A DNA stretch of 16,187 nucleotides from Anaerolinea sp. (GTDB taxonomy: Bacteria; Chloroflexota; Anaerolineae; Anaerolineales; Villigracilaceae): contig DYNS01000018.1 of the NCBI GenBank assembly GCA_020720965.1, forward strand, positions 1 to 16,187, in the 5' to 3' direction. This document shows positions 7,263 to 13,609 of the stretch, in pieces. Every line of letters starts with the position of its first letter. Positions within the stretch are counted from its first letter, which is position 1. Position numbers and translations under genes: made by a program. The notes beneath the pieces were generated by a model that saw only the letters and a list, made by a program, of their open reading frames with translations, ran no database searches and was not told the origin of the DNA.

Positions 7263-8591
7263 TTATTCTGCCGAATCGCCAATGCCGAGTGGTTTCCACT
7301 TGCTGGCATCTTTGAGGCGGTGTTGAATGCCGCCACGCTCGTGCAATTGGTCGAAGTTTTCGGGCTTGATGAACATTTCATCGCCATCCAACAGCCCGGT
7401 TAAGCCGGTTTGCCCCGGCTCTGGGCGTTTGTTTTGGCAGAATTTACAGGTTTTGGGGTCGTGAATTTTGTATTCGGTCGGTTCTTCGTAAGTGGTGATG
7501 TAGCCTTCGTAGTTGCGGACGATGGCTTTGTGGTCCGACATGGAGAGCAGGTAGTTGGGCATGACGGGGATTTTTCCGCCGCCGCCGGGCGCGTCTATGA
7601 TGTATTGCGGCACGGCGTAGCCGGAGGTATGCCCGCGCAGCCCTTCGATGATTTCGATGCCTTTGGCAATGGGGGTGCGGAAGTGTCCTGCGCCTTCCAC
7701 CAGGTCACACTGATAGAGGTAGTAGGGGCGAACGCGGATGCGAACCAGTTTTTGCACCAGGTCGCGCTGGGCGTGAACGCAGTCATTGACTCCTGCCAGC
7801 AAAACGGACTGGTTGCCGAGCGGGATTCCGGCGCGGGTAAGGCGGTCGGCGGCTTGCTCCAACTCCAGTGAAATTTCGTTGGGGTGATTGACATGAATGT
7901 TGAGCCAGAGCGGGTGGAATTTTTGGAGCATATCCGCCAGTTCCTGGGTGACGCGCATGGGCATGAAGACCGGAACCCGCGAGCCAATGCGGATGATTTC
8001 GATGTGGGGGATTTCGCGCAGGCGGGTGAGCAGTTCTTCCAAAATTTTGGGGGCAAGTACCAGCGGGTCGCCGCCGGAGAGAAGGACATCTCTCACTTGC
8101 GGGGTGCGTTTGAGATATTCAATCTGCATCTCAAACTCTTCACGCTTAAAGGTTTGCCCTGGGTCGCCTACAATGCGGGAGCGGGTGCAATAACGGCAGT
8201 AAGAGGCGCATTGGGTGGTGACGAGCATCAGCACCCTATCCGGGTAGCGATGAACCAGCCCCGGCACCGGGGAGTGTTTATCTTCCGCCAGTGAGTCTTC
8301 CATCATGGCGGTAAAGGCTTGCATTTCTTCGGAGCGGGGGATGATTTGCTTGCGGATGGGGTCTTCCGGGTCGGTTGGGTCGATGAGGGAGATGTAGTAA
8401 GGAGTCACATCTACCCGGAAGATGCCCTGGGTTTGCAGGGCTTTACGCTCACTCTCGGTGAGGGGCAGGACTTTTTCAATATCTTCGGCGCTGTTGAGGC
8501 GGTTGCTTAACTGCCAGCGCCAATCGTTCCATTTTTCTTCTGGGACGTTTTGGTAAATGGGCGCACGTTTGGAAATAAAGGGGGAAGGCAT
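7263..8591 (-). CDS. kamA: Lysine 2,3-aminomutase-like radical SAM enzyme
   Basis: A 442-residue radical SAM, PLP-dependent aminomutase that moves the alpha-amino group of L-lysine to carbon 3 (beta-lysine). The cluster motif is Cys128-x3-Cys132-x2-Cys135. The PLP lysine is Lys340 in PGGGGKIP. Asp296 (QCDLVEG) and Asp333 (IIDAPGG) match the two Asp residues (293 and 330 in the clostridial enzyme) that bind the side-chain amine of lysine, as I recall them. This favours lysine over glutamate as substrate. Cys271 and Cys382/Cys385 match three of the four Cys reported for the structural zinc site; the fourth appears to be replaced. A GGAGA ribosome site precedes the ATG. No beta-lysine acetyltransferase (AblB) is next to it, so the fate of beta-lysine is unclear. 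Confidence 0.9.
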   Translation of the reverse strand: MPSPFISKRAPIYQNVPEEKWNDWRWQLSNRLNSAEDIEKVLPLTESERKALQTQGIFRVDVTPYYISLIDPTDPEDPIRKQIIPRSEEMQAFTAMMEDSLAEDKHSPVPGLVHRYPDRVLMLVTTQCASYCRYCTRSRIVGDPGQTFKREEFEMQIEYLKRTPQVRDVLLSGGDPLVLAPKILEELLTRLREIPHIEIIRIGSRVPVFMPMRVTQELADMLQKFHPLWLNIHVNHPNEISLELEQAADRLTRAGIPLGNQSVLLAGVNDCVHAQRDLVQKLVRIRVRPYYLYQCDLVEGAGHFRTPIAKGIEIIEGLRGHTSGYAVPQYIIDAPGGGGKIPVMPNYLLSMSDHKAIVRNYEGYITTYEEPTEYKIHDPKTCKFCQNKRPEPGQTGLTGLLDGDEMFIKPENFDQLHERGGIQHRLKDASKWKPLGIGDSAE

Positions 8592-8624
8592 AAGGAAATC
8601 TCCGGGGGTAAAAAGACGGGGCGA

Positions 8625-8714
8625 CTATGCGACTACGAGACGAGAGGATGAAAAACCCGGAGGGTCGTGGTCGGGGCGGAAGAAGCCCGCGCAACGGGAG
8701 GCAAAAGAAAGCAT
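8625..8714 (-). other. Possible leaderless leader ORF ahead of kamA
   Basis: The predicted transcription start of the kamA promoter coincides with an ATG at 8714, 6 bases below the -10 box. From it a 29-codon frame runs to TAG at 8627-8625, with no Lys codons and a Pro/Ser-rich centre. The rest of the 123-base leader, before kamA at 8591, has only short weak stems and does not look like a lysine riboswitch. The ORF may be accidental. I include it because the 6-base spacing is the same as at gmk and fmdB. Confidence 0.25.
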
Positions 8715-8720
8715 GAAAAT

Positions 8721-8749
8721 ATTGTAAAAGGAAAAGGGGAGAGGGTCAA
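8721..8749 (-). promoter_or_regulatory. Sigma-70-type promoter of the kamA operon
   Basis: Minus strand TTGACC (8749-8744), an exact 17-base spacer, TACAAT (8726-8721). This is five of six consensus bases in each box. Transcription should start near 8714, giving a 123-base leader before kamA. It is the only strong promoter upstream of the six-gene run ending at 2972. Confidence 0.72.
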
Positions 8750-8812
8750 TAATCAAAGGTTGGCAAATGCGGGTAAAATCGCGGCATTTCTGGCTGAAGA
8801 GGAGCAAACCGC

Positions 8813-9107
8813 ATGACATCCCCCGATTCGTTTTCCGTTATTCATCACCCGGCGCAGTCCCGTTTCAGCCTTAAGGCAGAAGGGGAAACCGCTGTACTGG
8901 ATTATTCCCTGCGCGAGGGGGTTATCACCTTTACCCATACCGGCGTGCCCCCCCGCCCTGGAAGGGCGGGGAATTGGCAGCAAACTGGTAAAAACCGGGC
9001 TGGATTATGCCCGCGCCGAGGGGTTGAAGGTGGTGGCGAGTTGTTGGTTTGTAGCGGGTTACATTCAGCGCAAACCGGAATACGCCGACCTGCTTTTGCG
9101 CCCTTAA
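8813..9107 (+). pseudogene. YjdJ-like GNAT acetyltransferase, frameshifted in a C7 run
   Basis: A small Gcn5-related N-acetyltransferase of the YjdJ type, about 97 residues if intact. The first 47 codons (8813-8953) read through AVLDYSLREGVITFTHTGVPP, typical of the family start. The frame is then lost at seven C (8948-8954). Dropping one C restores the rest in frame from 8955 to the TAA at 9105-9107: LEGRGIGSKLVK (acetyl-CoA loop), LDYARAEGLKVV, SCWFVAGYI and PEYADLLLRP, all family-typical. As given, the unshifted frame runs on to 9166 with nonsense sequence. A GAGGAG site lies 6 bases before the ATG. The cause may be a real mutation, a phase-variable tract or a sequencing error; both halves are well conserved, so the lesion is recent or artefactual. 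Confidence 0.85.
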
Positions 9108-9128
9108 CGCCGGGGATGGGCAAAACGC

Positions 9129-10235
9129 CTACCCCAAAACCCGAATCTCCCTCGGCAGGTCGCTGAGCGATTCGGCTCCGGCGGGGGTGATGACCATATC
9201 GTCTTCAATCCGCACGCCGTTGCGCCCCGGCAGGTAAATGCCCGGCTCTACGGTGTATGCCATGCCCACTTGCAACACATCCTGGTTGTCGGCACGCATG
9301 TAGGGGTCTTCGTGCCCTTCCATGCCAATGCCGTGACCGGTGCGATGGGTAAAGTATGCGCCGTAACCGGCTTGCTCTATCACCTGGCGGGCGGCGATGT
9401 CCACTGCGGCGCAGGGGCTACCGGGTTTTCCGGCGGCGCGCCCGGCGGCGTTGGCTTGCTGCACAATGTGGTGAATGTGGGCGTATTCCGCGTCCACTTC
9501 GCCGAGGGCAAAGGTGCGGGTCAGGTCGGAGATGTAGCCGCCGTATGCCGCGCCCCAGTCTATGACGAGCAAGTCGCCGGGGCGGAGTTTCCTTGAGGAG
9601 GGGGAGGCGTGCGGGTTGGCGCTGTTTTCTCCGGCAGAGACAATGGGGGCGAAGGGCAGTTCCGGGTCGGAGCCATGCCGAAAGAGTTGAATCACCAGTT
9701 CGGAGGCGAGTTCCCGCTCGGTCATCCCGATTTTGACGAGGGGCAGGGTGGCGAGCAGGGCATTTTGGGCAATTTGCACGGCGCGGCGCATGAGGGTAAT
9801 TTCCTGCTCGTCTTTGCAAATTCGCAGAGCAGAGAGGGAGGGGGAGGCATCGCTGAAGGTTGCGGCGGGGGCGGCGGTTTGCAGGTAGCCGTATTCCAAC
9901 AGGCGCAGGGCGCGGGGTTCCATGCCTATTTTAGCTTTTTCCAACCCCAAGGAGGCAAGGGCTGCCCCAAAGACGGCTGCCCATTCGGCAGGGTTTTCGC
10001 CATAAGGGTAGGCTTGGGCAGGGTAGGGAAGCTGCTCCAGTTTTAGTTTTTCCAAAGTAGGCAGGATGAAGACAGGTTCCTGCCCTGGGGCAAAGACCAT
10101 AAGAACCGGGCGTTCCATGAGATGAAAGTGCAAACCGGTGAGGTAAGTGAGGGTGCTGCCAGGATTGAGGACAACGGCATCCAGTCCGGCGGCGGTGAGG
10201 GTTTGGGAGAGGTGTTGCAGACGGTTGATGGTCAT
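9129..10235 (-). CDS. M24 family metallopeptidase (Xaa-Pro aminopeptidase-like)
   Basis: A 368-residue creatinase/prolidase-fold peptidase, cytoplasmic, which removes N-terminal residues before proline or splits X-Pro dipeptides. The five metal ligands are present: Asp226 (VIDWGA), Asp237 (ISDLTRTF), His301 (RTGHGIGMEGH), Glu330 (TVEPGIYLPG) and Glu344 (VRIEDD). Residues 1-135 are the N-terminal creatinase-like domain. The start at 10235 is chosen because GAGGAAAA precedes it and it overlaps the SDR stop by four bases (ATGA); the open frame upstream to 10601 is only a shadow of the SDR gene. PepP and PepQ cannot be told apart here. Confidence 0.9.
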   Translation of the reverse strand: MTINRLQHLSQTLTAAGLDAVVLNPGSTLTYLTGLHFHLMERPVLMVFAPGQEPVFILPTLEKLKLEQLPYPAQAYPYGENPAEWAAVFGAALASLGLEKAKIGMEPRALRLLEYGYLQTAAPAATFSDASPSLSALRICKDEQEITLMRRAVQIAQNALLATLPLVKIGMTERELASELVIQLFRHGSDPELPFAPIVSAGENSANPHASPSSRKLRPGDLLVIDWGAAYGGYISDLTRTFALGEVDAEYAHIHHIVQQANAAGRAAGKPGSPCAAVDIAARQVIEQAGYGAYFTHRTGHGIGMEGHEDPYMRADNQDVLQVGMAYTVEPGIYLPGRNGVRIEDDMVITPAGAESLSDLPREIRVLG

Positions 10236-11041
10236 TTTTCCTCGCGGTAGCGTTTGGTAAAGGCGTTGTAAATGAGCCAATCTGCCAGGGCGGGGAAGGT
10301 TTCGTCCAGCCAGATGGCGGGGGCTGCCCAGCCGGGCAATACGGTGCGGCGGCGCGGATGTTTGGCAACTTTTACAACCTGGCTGGCAACGTATTCGGAT
10401 GTCATGGAAGTCCAGGCGGGGGCGAAGTGTTTTGCCTGGCTTTTGCCGGTGTGCATAAAAAATTCGGTTTGGGCGGGACCGGGGTAAATGCCGCTGACCT
10501 GAATGCCGAGGGGGGAGGCTTCGCGGCGTAGCGCGTCTGTGAACCCGCGCACGCCAAATTTGGTGGCGGAGTAGATGGAGTACATGGGCAAGCCAATCCA
10601 ACCCGCAACCGAAGACATGTTGATGATGTGCCCGGCGCGGCGTTCCTGCATGTGCGGCAGGACGGCGCGGGTGACTTCGATAAGCCCGGTGAGGTTGACG
10701 GCGATTTGGGTTTCTATATCACGGGCGGGGCTAAGGTTTTCCAGCCAGTCCAACCGACCAAAACCGGCGTTGTTGAAGAGGATGTCTATCTTTTTGTAGT
10801 TTTCCAGCACGCTTTTCACCATGTTTTCGATGTCGGCGCGGTTGGTGACATCGACCGGGGTTGCCATGGCTTCTGCGCCCTGGTCTTGCAGGCGCTCCAC
10901 TTCGGCTTGCATCCGGTCTATGCGGCGGGCAGCCAACACAACCGAGGCGCCTTCGCGGGCAAACAGGCGGGCGGCGTCTTCTCCGAAGCCGGAAGAAGCG
11001 CCTGTGATGAGGACAACTTTGCCTTTTAGTTCGATTGCCAT
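10232..11041 (-). CDS. Short-chain dehydrogenase/reductase
   Basis: A 269-residue classical SDR oxidoreductase. The cofactor loop is TGASSGFG (13-20), AARR (37-40) follows the second strand and suggests NADP preference, NNAG is at 90-93, the catalytic Ser is 143 or 144 in NMSSVAG, and Tyr157-x3-Lys161 is the YSATK motif. The C-terminal 60 residues carry the PGWAAPAIWLDETFPALADWL segment common in SDRs of uncertain substrate. The ATG has GGAGA. It overlaps the M24 peptidase start by ATGA, so the two are translationally coupled, although no shared pathway is evident. It is divergent from nagA. Confidence 0.9.
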   Translation of the reverse strand: MAIELKGKVVLITGASSGFGEDAARLFAREGASVVLAARRIDRMQAEVERLQDQGAEAMATPVDVTNRADIENMVKSVLENYKKIDILFNNAGFGRLDWLENLSPARDIETQIAVNLTGLIEVTRAVLPHMQERRAGHIINMSSVAGWIGLPMYSIYSATKFGVRGFTDALRREASPLGIQVSGIYPGPAQTEFFMHTGKSQAKHFAPAWTSMTSEYVASQVVKVAKHPRRRTVLPGWAAPAIWLDETFPALADWLIYNAFTKRYREEK

Positions 11042-11070
11042 AGATTCTCCAAAAAGTTCGGGGTGTTTCC

Positions 11071-11076
11071 ATTTTA
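11071..11076 (-). promoter_or_regulatory. Possible -10 box of the SDR-peptidase operon
   Basis: Minus strand TAAAAT, placing the start near 11064 and giving a 23-base leader with a GGAGA site before the SDR ATG. The -35 is not recognisable. The box overlaps the -35 of the opposing nagA promoter, so the two polymerases would compete for the same bases. Confidence 0.35.
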
Positions 11077-11101
11077 CTAGAGTTTGTACTTCGCTTATAC
11101 T
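11073..11101 (+). promoter_or_regulatory. Sigma-70-type promoter of nagA
   Basis: TTTACT (11073-11078), 17-base spacer, TATACT (11096-11101). Expected start near 11108, with a 31-base leader to the nagA ATG at 11139. I see no clear operator palindrome next to it. Confidence 0.65.
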
Positions 11102-11138
11102 TTGCCTTCATTCCCTGCCCTTGCGAAAGGTTTTTGTT

Positions 11139-12278
11139 ATGAAGACAATTTTATTCGCCGATGCCCTCACCCCTGCCGGTTTGCTGCCCAACGCTGCCAT
11201 TGTCATCAGCGCGGATGGGATTATTGAAACAGTGGCAAGCACCGGTCAGGTTTGGCGCGGAAATGCCGGGGCGGTTTGGGATTTTTCTGGTTGTGTGGCT
11301 TCTCCCGGCTGGGTGGATGTTCAAATCAACGGCGCTTTTGGGTTGGATTTTACCGAAAACCCTGATTCGATTTGGGAGGTTGCCCGAAAACTGCCCCGCT
11401 TTGGCACGACCGCCTTCCTGCCCACCATCATCACCTCACCAGCGGAGGTTGCCCAACGCGGGATGGATGTTTTGCGGCGGGGTGTGCCGTATGGCTGGCG
11501 GGGGGCAAAGCCTTTGGGGCTGCACCTGGAAGGACCTTTTTTGAACCCGGCAAAGAAGGGGGCGCATAACCCTCAATATTTGCGGCAGGCGGAGGAAGAC
11601 AGCCTGCAACAGTGGAGCCTGGCAAACGGAGTGCGCCTGGTCACTCTCGCGCCGGAGTTGCCGGGCGGTTTGCAGGCAGTGAGTCAACTCCGCGCTCAGG
11701 GTGTCGCCGTAAGTGCGGGGCACAGCCTGGCAAACTGGGAGCAGGCAAAAGCCGGTTTTAACGCCGGAATTGGCAGTGTTACTCACCTGTTCAACGCCAT
11801 GCCAAGCCTGGAGCATCGCGCTCCGGGGTTGGTGGGCGCGGCGCTGACGGATGAGCGCGTCATTGCCGGGCTGATTGCGGATGGCATTCACGCCCACCCG
11901 GCGATGGCGGCGCTGGCGTGGAAGATGAAAGGGGCAAAGGGAATGGCGCTGGTGACGGATGCGATGGCGGCGCTGGGAATGCCCCCCGGAGTCTATCGGC
12001 TGGGCGATTTTGATGTAACAGTGGATGAGACCTCTGCCCGGCTGGCAGATGGCACTTTGGCGGGCAGCATCCTTAACCAGGAGCAGGCTTTGCAGAATAT
12101 GATGGCATTTACCGGCGAGGCGGTGGAGAACATCCTGCCTGCGCTTGGCAGTACCCCGGCGCGGCTGGCAGGTTTGGAGGAGTACGGGCAGATTATCCCT
12201 GGCAACCCGGCAAACATTACCGTAGTAAACCGGGCAGGGCAGGTGAAGAAGGTCATTTTGGCGGGCAAGCCCTTTTAG
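11139..12278 (+). CDS. nagA: N-acetylglucosamine-6-phosphate deacetylase
   Basis: Removes acetate from GlcNAc-6-phosphate to give glucosamine-6-phosphate, in amino-sugar catabolism and cell-wall recycling. It has 379 residues in the amidohydrolase superfamily. Visible motifs are PGWVDVQINGAFG (56-68), metal ligand Glu131 in HLEGPFLNPAKKGAHN, His195 in SAGHS, His216 in THLFNAM, His251 in DGIHAHP and catalytic Asp274 in LVTDAMAA. The ATG at 11139 is preceded by GAAAGG, and the protein begins MKTILFADA as expected. The open frame further upstream is a shadow of the SDR gene. No nagB, transporter or NagC/NagR gene is nearby. The stop codon overlaps that of the convergent radical SAM gene. Confidence 0.95.
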   Translation: MKTILFADALTPAGLLPNAAIVISADGIIETVASTGQVWRGNAGAVWDFSGCVASPGWVDVQINGAFGLDFTENPDSIWEVARKLPRFGTTAFLPTIITSPAEVAQRGMDVLRRGVPYGWRGAKPLGLHLEGPFLNPAKKGAHNPQYLRQAEEDSLQQWSLANGVRLVTLAPELPGGLQAVSQLRAQGVAVSAGHSLANWEQAKAGFNAGIGSVTHLFNAMPSLEHRAPGLVGAALTDERVIAGLIADGIHAHPAMAALAWKMKGAKGMALVTDAMAALGMPPGVYRLGDFDVTVDETSARLADGTLAGSILNQEQALQNMMAFTGEAVENILPALGSTPARLAGLEEYGQIIPGNPANITVVNRAGQVKKVILAGKPF

Positions 12279-13609
12279 GGTTCCACGCCAAAGCGCAGGG
12301 GGCAGCCCCCGCCACACTCCGACACAAGGGCGCAGGTGTGGCATTTTTCTGGCAGGTCCAACCTTTCGCGCAGTTTTAAGGCGAGGGGGTGATTCCAAAT
12401 CGAATCCCAATCGTCCCGAAGCAGGTTGCCCAGGGGGTGATAGTAAGACTGGCAGGGCAGTACGTCTCCGTTGGGTTCTACGCACATGTTGTACTGCGCG
12501 GCGGTGCAACCTTTTACGCCCAGTTGCATTTGAACAGGGTCGAAGTGACAGTATTGGGTGGGGGTGTACCAGATAAGTTTTTGCCCACGCGCCTCGGTTT
12601 TTTGACGCGCCATCTCCAGCAGGGGGGATAAGGCGGCTTCGGGCAAGCCTGTGCCAACGGTTGCGCCGTGTCCGGCGTAAATGAGGGCGTTTAAGCCAAC
12701 AGTCGGCACGCCCAGGTCTGCCAAAAAGTCTAACGTGGCGGGGATGCTGGCGGCGTTTTCTTGCAGCATGGTGGTATTGGTCATCACAAACAGGGGGCTG
12801 GCGAGGGCATTTTGCAAACCGCGCAGGGTTTGGTGGAAGGCGCGGGCGTTTACCATGCGGTTGTGGATGTCGGCATCTGAAGATTCGACCGTTATTTGAA
12901 CGTGGTCCAAGCCCGCTTCTACCAACCGTTTCACGAAGTCGGAATCTGCCAGACGGCGGGCATTGGTGTTCAGCCCGGTAATCTGACCGTTGCCTTCGGC
13001 GTGGGCAATCAGTTCCGGCAGGTCTTCGCGCAGGGTTGGCTCTCCGCCGGTGAAGATGATGTGCGGAATGCCGAGCGCCCAGGCGGCGTCTAGCGCCTTT
13101 TTCCAGGAGGCGGTATCCAGTTCCGGGAAGGTGCGGGCGCGGGCGTTGTAGCAGTGAGCGCAATCGTTGTTGCAGCGATAGGTCACTGCCAAATCCAGCC
13201 GGTAGGGGGCAGAGGGGCGGGCGCTGAAGGGGGCAAGAGTCTCCAGGTTGAGGTCGTGAATGGCGCAGGCGCCATCCGGGCGGAGGAGGTTTTGGAGTTG
13301 CTGATTAAAAATATCCAGGTCGGTTTGGGCTTGACGGCGCGAGACGCGGTAAACGGCGGTGAGGCGTTGCAGAATTTCGGCAGGGGGAGCGCCGTCCAGG
13401 GTCAGTTTCGCCATGAGGGCGGCGGTTTGGTTCAGGTACATCATCCGGCTGGCGTTCACCATCAGGGTTCCGCTGCCGTCTGCATCCAGGCGCAGGTGAA
13501 CCCGGCTTTTCTCTTGGGGGGATTGGATGAGGTAGTGAAACAAGCCCGCCCCCAGGGGAGGCAGGGGCGGCTTGGGTTGCCATAAGGCAGAAAGGGCGGG
13601 GAGTTTCAT
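12275..13609 (-). CDS. PqqD-like/radical SAM/SPASM maturase
   Basis: A 444-residue radical SAM enzyme, probably a peptide or protein modifier. Residues 40-110 resemble a PqqD-type peptide-recognition domain. The radical SAM core has Cys146-x3-Cys150-x2-Cys153 (CNNDCAHCY), then TGGEP at 187-191. The C-terminal SPASM domain for auxiliary iron-sulfur clusters has Cys368, Cys376, Cys386, Cys423, Cys426, Cys432 and Cys436. This order is typical of maturases that form thioether or carbon-carbon links in ribosomal peptides; heme-type SPASM enzymes are an alternative. The ATG directly follows the TAA of the upstream gene (TAAATG), so its translation is probably coupled. The neighbour's Cys-rich tail is the obvious candidate substrate, by inference only. 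The end overlaps nagA by four bases. Confidence 0.88.
   Translation of the reverse strand: MKLPALSALWQPKPPLPPLGAGLFHYLIQSPQEKSRVHLRLDADGSGTLMVNASRMMYLNQTAALMAKLTLDGAPPAEILQRLTAVYRVSRRQAQTDLDIFNQQLQNLLRPDGACAIHDLNLETLAPFSARPSAPYRLDLAVTYRCNNDCAHCYNARARTFPELDTASWKKALDAAWALGIPHIIFTGGEPTLREDLPELIAHAEGNGQITGLNTNARRLADSDFVKRLVEAGLDHVQITVESSDADIHNRMVNARAFHQTLRGLQNALASPLFVMTNTTMLQENAASIPATLDFLADLGVPTVGLNALIYAGHGATVGTGLPEAALSPLLEMARQKTEARGQKLIWYTPTQYCHFDPVQMQLGVKGCTAAQYNMCVEPNGDVLPCQSYYHPLGNLLRDDWDSIWNHPLALKLRERLDLPEKCHTCALVSECGGGCPLRFGVEP

Noticed and set aside
7244..7387. N-terminal extension of the secreted Ig-like protein
   Set aside because: It overlaps the kamA-like coding region, and the internal ATG at 7243 has a ribosome site and starts a proper signal peptide.
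8592..8714. Lysine riboswitch ahead of the kamA-like gene
   Set aside because: The leader is about 123 bases, shorter than a lysine aptamer plus expression platform, and has only short weak stems.
9108..9128. Terminator between the GNAT remnant and the M24 peptidase
   Set aside because: The GGGG/CCCC and GGC/GCC pairing is interrupted by mismatches and lacks a T run.
8813..9166. 117-codon frame as an intact gene
   Set aside because: After residue 47 the sequence loses all family similarity, whereas the +1 frame continues the GNAT fold to a natural stop at 9107.
11436..13163. 575-codon minus-strand frame across nagA and the radical SAM gene
   Set aside because: Arg/Pro-rich shadow translation spanning two genes with clear motifs in other frames.
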